Below, piece after piece: positions 24,764 to 33,281 of a DNA stretch of 64,000 bases. The position numbers and the translations under genes are program-made. The notes under the pieces are model-generated. The model did no database searches. It was given only the letters and a program-made list of their open reading frames with translations, and was not told where the DNA came from. The stretch comes from Massilia violaceinigra (GTDB lineage: Bacteria > Pseudomonadota > Gammaproteobacteria > Burkholderiales > Burkholderiaceae_D): positions 434,001 to 498,000 of the forward strand of contig NZ_CP024608.1 in NCBI RefSeq assembly GCF_002752675.1. Reading direction: 5' to 3'. Positions within the stretch are counted from its first letter, which is position 1; each line of letters begins with the position of its first letter.

Positions 24764-26671
24764 TTACTTGGTGACGGTCAGCTTGTACTTGCCTGCGCCG
24801 CTGTAGGAAGAGACGATGATGCGGTAGTAGCCGGCCGCCGCGGCGTAACTGATCGTTTCCTGCGATGCATCGCCGCTCGACTCGGCCACCTTGGCCCACA
24901 CATTGTTTTCCCACTTCTCGATGCGCAGGTCGAAGTCGGTGCCGGCCGGGCCGCTCAGTACCGCGCCCAGCATGCCGCCCTTGTACTCGAACCACGGCGA
25001 TGGATGGATCGCTTCGGCCTTGTCGGCCAGGGTGGCGTTGTAGACGTCCGCAGCCGGTCCGGTGGTGGCCACGCCGACATCGAACGACACGGTCTTGGCC
25101 GGGGCGCTGATATTGGACAGCGCAAAGCCCGACGCAAAGCCGTTCCACCAGAGCGAATTGGTGCCCTTGGTCGCCACCGCGTTCGGCACGCTGGCGTTGA
25201 AGGCGCGCGTGGCCACGCCGTCGAACAGGTCGCCGCCGTCGCCCTGGTTCACATTGTTTTCCGGATCGCGCTTGCCATCCGCATGTTCCATCTGGATGTA
25301 CGGATGCCATTCGTCATTGTTGCTGCCGGCCGGGTCGATGTGAAACACCGCCAGTCCCTGGTCGGGCTGGTACAGGTTCTGGTCGCTCTTGTGGATCGCT
25401 TCCACATAAAACGCTTCGGCCGCGTTGGCCGGGTTGCTCCAGCGGTACAGCGAATGGCCGCCGGAAGTCTGGCTCAGGCGCCCGGTCGGCGCGCTGCGGT
25501 TGATCGCCGGATTGAGTTCGATCGCCGTATCCCACCCGGCCAGATAGCGCAGGAAGCCGACCGGCTGGGTCGGACGGAACTGGCTCTCGTGGCCCACGCC
25601 GCCGAAGCCCATCACGCAAAAGTTGGCGACCGAGCCCTGCGAGCTGCCGTCGTAGTCGTACAGGTCGGGCCAGCCCATGATCAGGTGGCCCGATTCATGC
25701 ACGAAGGTGCCGATCGCCAGCTGCTTGCCCATGTCGCTGATCTGGTAGCTGCCGGTACAGGCGCCGTTGCTGCAGAACTGTTCGCCCAGCCAGCCCATGT
25801 GCGGCCACAAGCCTTTCGACCATGGGCTGTCCGCTTCGCCCGCATAGAAGAAATTCAGGCCCAGGATGTGGCCCGTGCTGTCGCGGCTGAGGGTGGAGAA
25901 ATCGAAGCCTTCGCTGTTCTTGACCCAGTTCAGCGCTTCCAGGATCAGTTCCTGCGCGCGCGGGCCGACGTCCAGGCTGTTGTCGGTGTAGTAGGACTTC
26001 GGACGCGTGGCGCGGTAGTAGCGCGTGACGCTATTGCTGTAATCGAGCTTGTTGCCCGAGACGGCCAGGAAGTAGCCGCGCACCGATTGCGCATTGCCGA
26101 ACCCGGTGTACGCGGCATCGTTCAGGAACGATTCGACCTGCGGCTTGGTGATGGTGCCGGGCGCGTCGGAAAAGTCGATGATCACGGTCAGGCCGCGCAT
26201 CTGGCCGGTCACGGCGGCGGTGGCCGAGGCGCTCGGCGCCATCATCGCGGCGGTGCTGCGCTGCGCCGATTCCAGCGTGCGTCCGTGCATTTTCTGGTAG
26301 CGCTGCTGCGCCAGGCGCGCTTTGGCCGCCGTGCTCAGGCCCGGCTCGCGCTTGCCCGCCGCGGTGCTGAACGTGCGCAGTTTGGCATTGGTGGCCAGCA
26401 CGCCGCTCGACACCAGCTTGTCGCCCGTGGCGTTCACGTGTGCGTAGCAAAAACCGCGTTTGGCATTATCATAAATGATCAGCGAACCATCTTCGGTGCG
26501 CTGCTCGGCGTAGTAATCGTTGCCGTCGAGGCGGATTTTCAGCTTTTCCCCGCCCGGTTGACGGAATTCGTAGGTATGGCCCTTGTACGGAATGGCCGCG
26601 TGGGATGTTAACGCCGCCAGCGACAGCACCATCCCGGCTGCTGCCGTAAGACTTGCACGCATCAAACTCAT
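24764..26671 (-). CDS. Secreted M6-family metalloprotease (immune inhibitor A type)
   Basis: This 635-residue protein starts with a signal peptide (cleavage near SHAA). The M6 zinc site HESGHLIMGWPDLYDYD lies near residue 326. It matches the family pattern HExxHxxGxPDxYD, with Met in VMGFGGVG downstream. The C-terminal ~130 residues look like beta-rich accessory domains, including a PPC-like segment. GGAG is 6 nt before the ATG. The 296-bp gap to the collagenase gene holds an inverted repeat GCCGGCGC/GCGCCGGC (24724-24747) just beyond the stop, possibly a weak terminator. Natural substrates are unknown; family members cleave host or insect proteins. Confidence 0.92.
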   Translation of the reverse strand: MSLMRASLTAAAGMVLSLAALTSHAAIPYKGHTYEFRQPGGEKLKIRLDGNDYYAEQRTEDGSLIIYDNAKRGFCYAHVNATGDKLVSSGVLATNAKLRTFSTAAGKREPGLSTAAKARLAQQRYQKMHGRTLESAQRSTAAMMAPSASATAAVTGQMRGLTVIIDFSDAPGTITKPQVESFLNDAAYTGFGNAQSVRGYFLAVSGNKLDYSNSVTRYYRATRPKSYYTDNSLDVGPRAQELILEALNWVKNSEGFDFSTLSRDSTGHILGLNFFYAGEADSPWSKGLWPHMGWLGEQFCSNGACTGSYQISDMGKQLAIGTFVHESGHLIMGWPDLYDYDGSSQGSVANFCVMGFGGVGHESQFRPTQPVGFLRYLAGWDTAIELNPAINRSAPTGRLSQTSGGHSLYRWSNPANAAEAFYVEAIHKSDQNLYQPDQGLAVFHIDPAGSNNDEWHPYIQMEHADGKRDPENNVNQGDGGDLFDGVATRAFNASVPNAVATKGTNSLWWNGFASGFALSNISAPAKTVSFDVGVATTGPAADVYNATLADKAEAIHPSPWFEYKGGMLGAVLSGPAGTDFDLRIEKWENNVWAKVAESSGDASQETISYAAAAGYYRIIVSSYSGAGKYKLTVTK

Positions 26672-26920
26672 CTGCTTCTCCAGTGTTGTAAAAAATGCAA
26701 GTATGCATGTGCAAAAAGCGCCCGTCTTGGCCTATTTCGGCGTCATTCCGGTCGAAACCGGCGTAAACACGGCTTGGACAAACCCCACTGACGTAGCCCG
26801 CGAACTACGATATTTCCGCGCGGACAGGTTATATTTTCGGTTTAACCGCCTTTCTTCTTGTGCATTAGGATTATTAAATACACACTACTGACTTGAACCA
26901 CGACCAGGGCCGTTGTCGCC

Positions 26921-27736
26921 ATGTTGAACCGCCTGTTAAAGAAACCACCCGAGGCTGTCCCTTCGTTTACGAAGCGGCGCTTTTTCGGCACTGAGCAAAA
27001 AGCGTTTTACGGCCGCCTGCGCCGCGCCTTGCCCAAGTGCTACATTTTCCCCGATATCCCGCTGAGCAAATTGATGATCCCGAGCAATCCGGATCCCAAG
27101 ATCAAGAGCAGCCACCAGCAACACCTGAGTGGACGCCGCGTCGACTACGCTGTCTTCGACGCCCGCCTGCACCTGCTGTTCGTGATCGAACTGACGGTGC
27201 CGCCGGCGCCCGGCGCCAATCCGGATATCATTCCCATCGCATCCCTGATGGCCAGCGCCGGCATCCGCCGCTTCAGCTGGCCCAAGGACAACCTGCCGTC
27301 GACCGACCAGACCCTGCGCGCGCTGGCCGACTATTCGGCCGAGAACATGGCCAAGGAAGAGGGCGGCAACGGTCCGTCCTCGCAGTTGGGTGAGCCCGAG
27401 CACACCGATGCGATTCCCGTCGTCGACACCATCATCCAGCCGCGCGCGGCCACCACCCTGACGCTCGAAGCGCTGGCCGGCATGGCCCCGCAGGGCGCCC
27501 TGAAAACCCTGTATCCGCATGTGTGGGAACGCATCTGCCTGTTCTGCACCGAACCGCGCCACCTGCACCAGTACCTGCACTCGCTGTCGATGCAGGACCG
27601 CGGCGTCAAGCGGGCCGGTTTTTCGGAAGAGGCGCTGAACGAAATCGCCCGCATCCAGGTCGCCAACGTCGGCTATCTGCAAACCCAGACGGCGCCCGAG
27701 CGGGCCAGCTGGAACGACGTGTTCACCGACCGTTAA
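26921..27736 (+). CDS. DUF2726 domain-containing protein
   Basis: This is a 271-residue cytoplasmic protein with an N-terminal DUF2726 region (FFGTEQKAFYGRLRRALP at about residues 22-39, then the acidic/hydrophobic GRRVDYAVFDARLHLLFVIEL near residue 72). The fold of this family is thought to be nuclease-like (PD-(D/E)xK), judging from the D-x(n)-E-x-T pattern; that is general knowledge of the family, not proven here. The C-terminal half has no recognised domain. The ribosome site is poor. A GC-rich hairpin (27747-27772) follows the stop without a T-tract. Confidence 0.75.
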   Translation: MLNRLLKKPPEAVPSFTKRRFFGTEQKAFYGRLRRALPKCYIFPDIPLSKLMIPSNPDPKIKSSHQQHLSGRRVDYAVFDARLHLLFVIELTVPPAPGANPDIIPIASLMASAGIRRFSWPKDNLPSTDQTLRALADYSAENMAKEEGGNGPSSQLGEPEHTDAIPVVDTIIQPRAATTLTLEALAGMAPQGALKTLYPHVWERICLFCTEPRHLHQYLHSLSMQDRGVKRAGFSEEALNEIARIQVANVGYLQTQTAPERASWNDVFTDR

Positions 27737-27848
27737 GGCAAAAGCACCGGCGGCGCGTTGCAAAGCCGCCGGCTGTCGCGCGAATTGACCGTTTGACATT
27801 GTTAATCCGCACTTCATCGCAGCGGCGGCCCGACGCGGGCGCGCCGCC

Positions 27849-27890
27849 CCTATAGTCTGGTCTGCAATTGCCGATCAACCAGACTATAGG
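27849..27890. promoter_or_regulatory. Perfect 13-bp inverted repeat before the serine hydrolase
   Basis: CCTATAGTCTGGT (27849-27861) and ACCAGACTATAGG (27878-27890) are perfect inverted arms with a 16-bp spacer, ending 9 bp before the ATG. The right arm includes AGG of the only plausible Shine-Dalgarno (AGGA). It could be a dimeric repressor operator, or an RNA hairpin that masks the ribosome site. Confidence 0.7.
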
Positions 27891-27899
27891 AACCCTCGC

Positions 27900-29294
27900 A
27901 TGTTCAAGCTTTCCGCCCTTTGTTTTGCCTCCCTTGTTGCGCTGCACGCGCCCGCCGCCTTCGCGCAGGACGCCGCGCGTCCCGCCAGCGAGCAAGCGCT
28001 GGCCAGCCGCATCGACGCCGCCATCGCCCCCTACTACAAAGCCGATGCGCCGGGCGCGACCGTCATCCTCACCCAGGATGGCAAGACTGTGCTGCGCAAG
28101 GCCTACGGCATGGCCGACGTAGCCAAGGGCAAGGCCATGACGCCCGACACGGCCCTGCGGCTCGGTTCCATCACCAAGCAGTTCACCGCGGTTGCCATCC
28201 TGATGCTGGCCGATGAGGGCAAACTGGCGCTCGATGACGACATCACCAAGTTCCTGCCGGATTACCCCACGCGCGGCAAGCGCATCACCATCGAGCATTT
28301 GCTCACGCACACCTCGGGCATCGTCAGCTACACCAGCAGGGCCGGCTTCGAGCGCAACTCCACGAAAGACATGAGCGTGTCCGGCATGATCGACACCTTC
28401 AAGAACGATCCGCTCGATTTCGATCCCGGCACGCGCTTTTCCTACAATAATTCCGGCTACTTCCTGCTCGGCGCGCTGATCGAAAAAATCTCCGGCCAGA
28501 GTTACGCCACATTTATCGCCGAGCGCATCTTCACGCCGCTGGGCATGCAGCACACCGCCTACGAAGGCCACGAACGCACTCCGGGTCCGCGCGCGGCCGG
28601 ACACACCAAGGGCTGGTTCGGCGTCGGCGCGTCCAAGCCGCTGAGCATGTCGCAGCCGTACGCGGCCGGCGCGCTGGTCTCGACCGTGGACGACCTGGCG
28701 CGCTGGGATGCTGCCATTAGCGCCGGCAAGCTGCTCAAGCCGGCCACCTGGCAAAAGGCGCACACCAGCGCCGTGCTGGCCGACGGCAAGCCGACCAACT
28801 ATGGCTACGGCTGGCAGATCGGCAAGCTGCGCGGCGTGCCGATGGTGGCGCATGACGGCGGCATCAATGGCTTTTCCACCTCCGCGTTGCGGCTGCCGCA
28901 GCAGAAAGTGTATGTCGCGGTGCTGAGCAATTCCGATGCACCCACGGTCCAGCCCGACATGGTGGCCAGCCAGGCGGCTGCCATCGCCATCGGCAATCCC
29001 TTCCCCGACTTCAAGGCAGTGAAAATCGACAACGCCTTGCTGGACGCCTATGCCGGCACCTACCGTATCGACGCAAACGCCACCCGCGGCTTCAAGCGCG
29101 ATGGTGACAAGCTGGTCATGCAACGCACCAACCGCGCCCCGGTCATCCTGACGCCGTACGCGAACGACGGTTTCTTCATGCCCGCTTCGCTGACCACCTT
29201 CGTGTTTGCGCGCAACGACAAGGGCGAGGTGAGCCATGTGGTTGTCCACAGCCAGGGTTCGGAGATGATCAACCAGCGCGTCGGCGCGCCCTAA
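27900..29294 (+). CDS. Serine hydrolase (class C beta-lactamase-like)
   Basis: This 464-residue exported protein has a signal peptide (MFKLSALCFASLVALH, cleavage near AFAQD) and a class C beta-lactamase/D-alanyl peptidase fold. The catalytic SxxK is SITK near residue 90, the YxN triad is YNN near residue 181, and the third motif is probably the HDG in MVAHDGGING near residue 317. The C-terminal ~110 residues form a separate beta domain common in these esterase/peptidase relatives. Whether it acts on peptides, esters or beta-lactams is unknown. Confidence 0.88.
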   Translation: MFKLSALCFASLVALHAPAAFAQDAARPASEQALASRIDAAIAPYYKADAPGATVILTQDGKTVLRKAYGMADVAKGKAMTPDTALRLGSITKQFTAVAILMLADEGKLALDDDITKFLPDYPTRGKRITIEHLLTHTSGIVSYTSRAGFERNSTKDMSVSGMIDTFKNDPLDFDPGTRFSYNNSGYFLLGALIEKISGQSYATFIAERIFTPLGMQHTAYEGHERTPGPRAAGHTKGWFGVGASKPLSMSQPYAAGALVSTVDDLARWDAAISAGKLLKPATWQKAHTSAVLADGKPTNYGYGWQIGKLRGVPMVAHDGGINGFSTSALRLPQQKVYVAVLSNSDAPTVQPDMVASQAAAIAIGNPFPDFKAVKIDNALLDAYAGTYRIDANATRGFKRDGDKLVMQRTNRAPVILTPYANDGFFMPASLTTFVFARNDKGEVSHVVVHSQGSEMINQRVGAP

Positions 29295-29355
29295 CGTACG
29301 CGGCGGGGCTTGGTAAATCTGCTACGCTGGCTTGACACTTAACTTGGCGAGCGCA

Positions 29356-29775
29356 ATGAGATCCATCCCCGATATCCTGAAAGACAGCAAGACAATCGCC
29401 GTGGTCGGCCTGTCGAACCGGCCCGAGCGTGCCAGCCACGCCGTGGCCGCTTACCTGCAACAGCAGGGCTACCGCATCCTCGGCGTCAATCCCGCCTATG
29501 CCGGCCAGCAAATCCTGGGCCAGCCGGTCTACGCCACCCTGGCGCAGGCCGCCGCCGCCCTGGATGGCCCGATCGATATCGTCGACTGCTTCCGCACCGC
29601 CGACGCCATGGTCCCGCTCGCGCGCGAAGCCATCGACATCGGCGCGCGCTGCCTGTGGATGCAGCTCGGCGTGGTCAACCAGGAAGCGGCCGACCTGGCC
29701 GCCGCGGCCGGGCTCGACGTGGTGATGGACCGCTGCATGAAAATCGAACATGCGCACAGCGGCGGCAAGGCATGA
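29356..29775 (+). CDS. CoA-binding domain protein
   Basis: This 139-residue protein is a stand-alone CoA-binding (Rossmann) domain of the YccU type, with IAVVGLSNRPERASHAVAAY near residue 15 and the conserved CLWMQLGVVNQEAADLA near residue 98. ATG 29356 is used; the preceding in-frame TTG is ignored. Its stop overlaps the start of the polyphosphate kinase gene (ATGA), so the two proteins are co-translated. The biochemical role of YccU-type proteins is not established. Confidence 0.88.
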   Translation: MRSIPDILKDSKTIAVVGLSNRPERASHAVAAYLQQQGYRILGVNPAYAGQQILGQPVYATLAQAAAALDGPIDIVDCFRTADAMVPLAREAIDIGARCLWMQLGVVNQEAADLAAAAGLDVVMDRCMKIEHAHSGGKA

Positions 29776-30608
29776 AGGCGCGCACCCGTTTCCGCGCGCC
29801 GGCGGACTTGAAGCTGCGCGAGGAGGATGCCGGCGCCACGCCGCTGCGCGAGAACGGCGGCAAGCATCCCAAATCGAAGGACCAGATCAAGGCGCACGAG
29901 CGCGCACTGACCGCTGCGCTGACCGCGAAGATTGCGCTGCACCAGCAGATGCTGTTCTCGCAGCGCCAGCAAAAAGTGCTTCTGGTACTGCAGGGCATGG
30001 ATACCTCGGGCAAGGATGGCACGGTGCGCGCGCTGTTCAGCAGCATCAACCCCATGGGTTTGAATGCAACCCAGTTCAAGGCGCCCAGCCTGCACGAGGC
30101 GGCGCACGACTTCTTGTGGCGCATTCATCCGCACGTGCCGGGCGCCGGCGAAATCGCCATCTTCAACCGCAGCCATTACGAAGACGTGCTGGTCACCCGC
30201 GTGCACAAGCTGATCGACGAGAAGGAATGCAAGCGCCGCTACGCCCACATCGCCGATTTCGAACGCATGCTGGCTGAAACCGGCACGGTGATCGTCAAGG
30301 TGTTCCTGCATATCTCGAAGGATGAGCAACGCGCGCGCTTGCAGGCGCGCCTGGACGATCCGGAAAAGCAATGGAAGTTTGACGTCAACGACATCGCCCA
30401 GCGCAAGCGCTGGGATGAGTATCACGATGCCTACGAAAGGGCGATCGGCGCCACCGATGCCGACCACGCTCCCTGGTACATCATTCCCGCCAATTCCAAG
30501 ACCCACCGCAACCTGCTGATTGCCAACCTGCTGCTGGAAGTGATGGAGGACCTGAACCTCGCCTTTCCCAAACCCGATGCGCGCCTGTCGAAGCTGAAGA
30601 TCGAGTAG
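29772..30608 (+). CDS. Polyphosphate kinase 2 family protein
   Basis: This 278-residue PPK2-type enzyme transfers phosphate between polyphosphate and nucleotides. It carries the Walker A motif GMDTSGKDG near residue 76. The Walker B/lid region FNRSHYEDVLVTRVH lies near residue 132, followed by the Arg-rich lid (DEQRARLQARLDDPEKQWKF). This single-domain form is usually an AMP or ADP kinase using polyphosphate. ATG overlaps the stop of the CoA-binding gene. It converges with the HD-GYP gene 21 bp away. Confidence 0.92.
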   Translation: MKARTRFRAPADLKLREEDAGATPLRENGGKHPKSKDQIKAHERALTAALTAKIALHQQMLFSQRQQKVLLVLQGMDTSGKDGTVRALFSSINPMGLNATQFKAPSLHEAAHDFLWRIHPHVPGAGEIAIFNRSHYEDVLVTRVHKLIDEKECKRRYAHIADFERMLAETGTVIVKVFLHISKDEQRARLQARLDDPEKQWKFDVNDIAQRKRWDEYHDAYERAIGATDADHAPWYIIPANSKTHRNLLIANLLLEVMEDLNLAFPKPDARLSKLKIE

Positions 30609-30629
30609 CCTGGAGGCGGGCGGCGAAGC

Positions 30630-31976
30630 TCAGGCCGCCCGAGCTTGCGGCTGCGGCAGCGGCTGCACCTGCGGCGCGGCCGCCTCGGTCAGGCCGCCGT
30701 CGAGCAAGCCGATCAAGCCGGCGAGCATGTCGCGGTCGGTCGGCACGTCGGCCGTGTTCAACGCCAGATCGCGCGCGATGTCGCGCAGGCGCCAGGTGAT
30801 TTCGCGCGTGGCCACGGCTTTTTCGAACTGCAGGGTGCCGTCGTCGTGATCGTGCAAGCCATGATTGTTTTTCAGATACGCATCGAGCCCGGTGCTGATG
30901 AAGGCGCGCTCGATGTTCCTGATGCGTGCCAGCGTACGTTCGATCAGGGCCCAGACGCGCGGCGAGCGCAAGGTATCTTCGCGCAGCATCTGTTGACCGG
31001 CCTGCAGGGAATCGGCAATGCGGCTCCACAGCCGCGCGATGGCCTCGTCGTCGTTCTCGTCGGGCCGGGAAGGGGCGATCGGCCGGTTGGCCGGCTGGTT
31101 GCGCAAGGCGCCCGAAATGGCCGACAGAAAATGGTGCGGATGCTCCCCCGGAATGATTTTCAAGGCCAGTTCGGCACGCTCGAGCGGATAATCCTTGTGC
31201 AGCACGCCGGCCAGCATTTCGGCCACCGACACGGCCAGCCCCGGCCCGCTGATCATCCCGCCGGCCGACTGGCGCGGATAGCCGGTGCCGTCGAGCCGTT
31301 CGTGGTGTTCCGACACCGCCCGCGCCACCGAGGCCGGATACGACTCCAGTTCCGTGATCAGCACCTGGCCGATGCGCGGATGGATCACCAGGTGCGCCCA
31401 CTCGTGCGGCAGCAGGCGTTTGCCCGGCTTCAGGTAGGCCGGGTCGATGTACAGTTCCCCAACATCGTGCAACAGGCCGGCCAGGGCCGCCGCCATCTGG
31501 TCGTCGTTCGACAGTTGCAACTTTTTCGCCATGCCGATCGACAGCAGGCTGACGGTGACGCTGTGTTCGAGCGCGCGCGGATTCTCGCGGTCGGTCAGGG
31601 TGATCATCATGCGCATGGCGTGGCCGAAGTGCATGTTCGCCAGCAGCGTCTGCGGCGAAATACCGCGCCCGGCGTTGCGCCCCAGGATACGGTTGATCGG
31701 GACGCTGGTGTCGAGAATGCGCTTGGCCGTTTCGAGGATCAGGCGGTTGTCGGCGCCGCCCTCGGCGCTCAGCGACGATTCCAGGGCCTTTTTGAGCTTG
31801 TGCCCGCCCAAGGTGTCCTGCTGGGCGCGCGTCAGCCTGGCGCCCTTGGCCACCAGCTTCATGCCGCGTACATCGACAATGTCTTCGCTGGCGGCGACGT
31901 CCATCACCTCGGTGAGCTTCATCAATTTGTTCAGGTAGTGCTGGTTGACGCTGGTGCTCAGGCTGGCGCGGTGCAT
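30630..31976 (-). CDS. HD-GYP domain phosphohydrolase
   Basis: This 448-residue cytoplasmic protein contains an HD-GYP domain, typically a cyclic-di-GMP phosphodiesterase. The HD pair is visible in LLHDVGELYIDP near residue 167 and the GYP motif in HHERLDGTGYPRQ near residue 230. There is no receiver or membrane domain, so regulation must come from the N-terminal ~130 residues, which are unrecognised, or from partners. ATG 31976 has GGAG 6 nt upstream. Activity on c-di-GMP is inferred from motifs only. Confidence 0.88.
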   Translation of the reverse strand: MHRASLSTSVNQHYLNKLMKLTEVMDVAASEDIVDVRGMKLVAKGARLTRAQQDTLGGHKLKKALESSLSAEGGADNRLILETAKRILDTSVPINRILGRNAGRGISPQTLLANMHFGHAMRMMITLTDRENPRALEHSVTVSLLSIGMAKKLQLSNDDQMAAALAGLLHDVGELYIDPAYLKPGKRLLPHEWAHLVIHPRIGQVLITELESYPASVARAVSEHHERLDGTGYPRQSAGGMISGPGLAVSVAEMLAGVLHKDYPLERAELALKIIPGEHPHHFLSAISGALRNQPANRPIAPSRPDENDDEAIARLWSRIADSLQAGQQMLREDTLRSPRVWALIERTLARIRNIERAFISTGLDAYLKNNHGLHDHDDGTLQFEKAVATREITWRLRDIARDLALNTADVPTDRDMLAGLIGLLDGGLTEAAAPQVQPLPQPQARAA

Positions 31977-32175
31977 GGGGTTCTCCGTAACGGTGCACAT
32001 ATGATAGCAAGTATTGCCGCACAGCATTACATTGAGTATCAAATATTTGCTGCTTTATTTGGCAAACTGGCAGCTTTGGCCATACCTGCGTCCCTGCCGA
32101 TGCTCCCGGCCGCGCGGACGGGCGGTGTCGAATTGGCATAGAATGAATGCCCATTCCCACTGCACGGAAACGACA

Positions 32176-32763
32176 ATGTTCAAGATCTCGGCACTTCTCC
32201 TGTCCAGCCTGTCCGCTGTTGTATTGATGAGCGATCCGGCGCAGGCCCAGACGCCTGCGGCAGCGCCGGCGCCGGCCGCGAGTTGCCCGGCCTTGCTCAA
32301 ACATAGCTTCAAGCGCCTGCAGGACGAGGCTCCGCAGGACCTGTGCCAGTACGCCGGCAAGGTCGTACTCGTCGTCAACACCGCCAGCTACTGCGGCTAC
32401 ACCACCCAGTACGAGGGCCTGGAAAAGCTGTACGCCAAATACGGCAGCAAGGGCCTGGTGGTGCTGGGCTTCCCGTCGAACGACTTCGGCAAGCAGGAGC
32501 CGGGCAACGCCAAGGAAATCGCCGATTTCTGCTACAACACCTACGGGGTCAAGTTCCCCATGTTCGCCAAGACCTCGGTGACGGGCGCGGCCGCCAACCC
32601 ACTGCACGCGGGCTTGATCAAGGCCACCGGCAAGGAGCCGAAATGGAACTTCACCAAGTACCTGATCGACCGCAACGGCAAGGTCATCGAACACTATCCA
32701 AGCAAGGTCACGCCGGAAGACAAGCAGCTCGTCAGCAAGATCGAGCAGGCTCTGGGCAGCTGA
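32176..32763 (+). CDS. Glutathione peroxidase family protein (exported)
   Basis: This 195-residue thiol peroxidase has a signal peptide (MFKISALLLSSLSAVVLM, cleavage near AQAQ). The catalytic tetrad of the family is Cys in NTASYCGYT near residue 75, Gln in FGKQEPG near 113, and Trp-Asn in KWNF near residue 157. Cys replaces the selenocysteine of animal enzymes. A periplasmic location suggests detoxification of peroxides at the envelope, probably with thioredoxin-like rather than glutathione donors. It is transcribed divergently from the HD-GYP gene. Confidence 0.9.
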   Translation: MFKISALLLSSLSAVVLMSDPAQAQTPAAAPAPAASCPALLKHSFKRLQDEAPQDLCQYAGKVVLVVNTASYCGYTTQYEGLEKLYAKYGSKGLVVLGFPSNDFGKQEPGNAKEIADFCYNTYGVKFPMFAKTSVTGAAANPLHAGLIKATGKEPKWNFTKYLIDRNGKVIEHYPSKVTPEDKQLVSKIEQALGS

Positions 32764-32798
32764 TCGGCTCACTGCAGGTGGCGGCGTACTTCTGACCG

Positions 32799-33188
32799 TC
32801 AGGCGCTCAGGGCGAAACCTTCGTCGAGCCAGCCCGCGATCCCGCCCGTCATGATCTTGACCGGGCGTCCCAGCCGCGCGAGACGGATCGCAGCCCGCGC
32901 GGCGCCGTTGCAATGCGGTCCGGCGCAGTAGACGACAAAGACCGTCGCGTCGGGATACCGGGCGATGGTCGATCCGATGATCTTGCGATGCGCCAGATCG
33001 AGCGCGCCCGGAACGTGGCCGCTGCCGTATTTGTCGCTGCCGCGCACATCGAGCAGCACGAAATCCGCTCTGCCGGCGGTCAGCGCCTCGTGTACATCCC
33101 AGCAATCGGTTTCGAACGCGAACTGCGCTTCAAAGTGCGCCAGCGCGGCGGGGGAAGAGGCGGGGGCGATATCGGTAACAGCGGACAT
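32799..33188 (-). CDS. Rhodanese-like domain protein
   Basis: This 129-residue single-domain rhodanese has the active-site Cys in VVYCAGPHCNGA near residue 87 and the family opening FVLLDVRGSDKYGSGHVPGA near residue 45. It probably acts as a sulfurtransferase or thiol carrier in the cytoplasm. ATG 33188 gives a normal family length. It is divergent from an FtrA-type regulator, a pairing seen in other proteobacteria, which suggests the regulator controls it. Confidence 0.9.
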   Translation of the reverse strand: MSAVTDIAPASSPAALAHFEAQFAFETDCWDVHEALTAGRADFVLLDVRGSDKYGSGHVPGALDLAHRKIIGSTIARYPDATVFVVYCAGPHCNGAARAAIRLARLGRPVKIMTGGIAGWLDEGFALSA

Positions 33189-33246
33189 GAGGACTCCTTG
33201 TTGTGAACGAGCGACCATTATCGGCGGCCGTTGGCGTCCTGCTAAG

Positions 33247-33281
33247 TGGCGCAAAAGCCATTCTGCGTTAAGATTGCGCCA
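33247..33281. promoter_or_regulatory. Inverted repeat between rhodanese and FtrA-type genes
   Basis: TGGCGCAA (33247-33254) and TTGCGCCA (33274-33281) are perfect 8-bp inverted arms, 27 bp from arm start to arm start. The right arm touches the ATG of the regulator gene. It is a candidate operator for autoregulation. Confidence 0.5.

Noticed and set aside
30481..33105. An 874-codon open frame spanning ppk2, HD-GYP and glutathione peroxidase genes
   Set aside because: It crosses three well-supported genes and has the same artefact composition.
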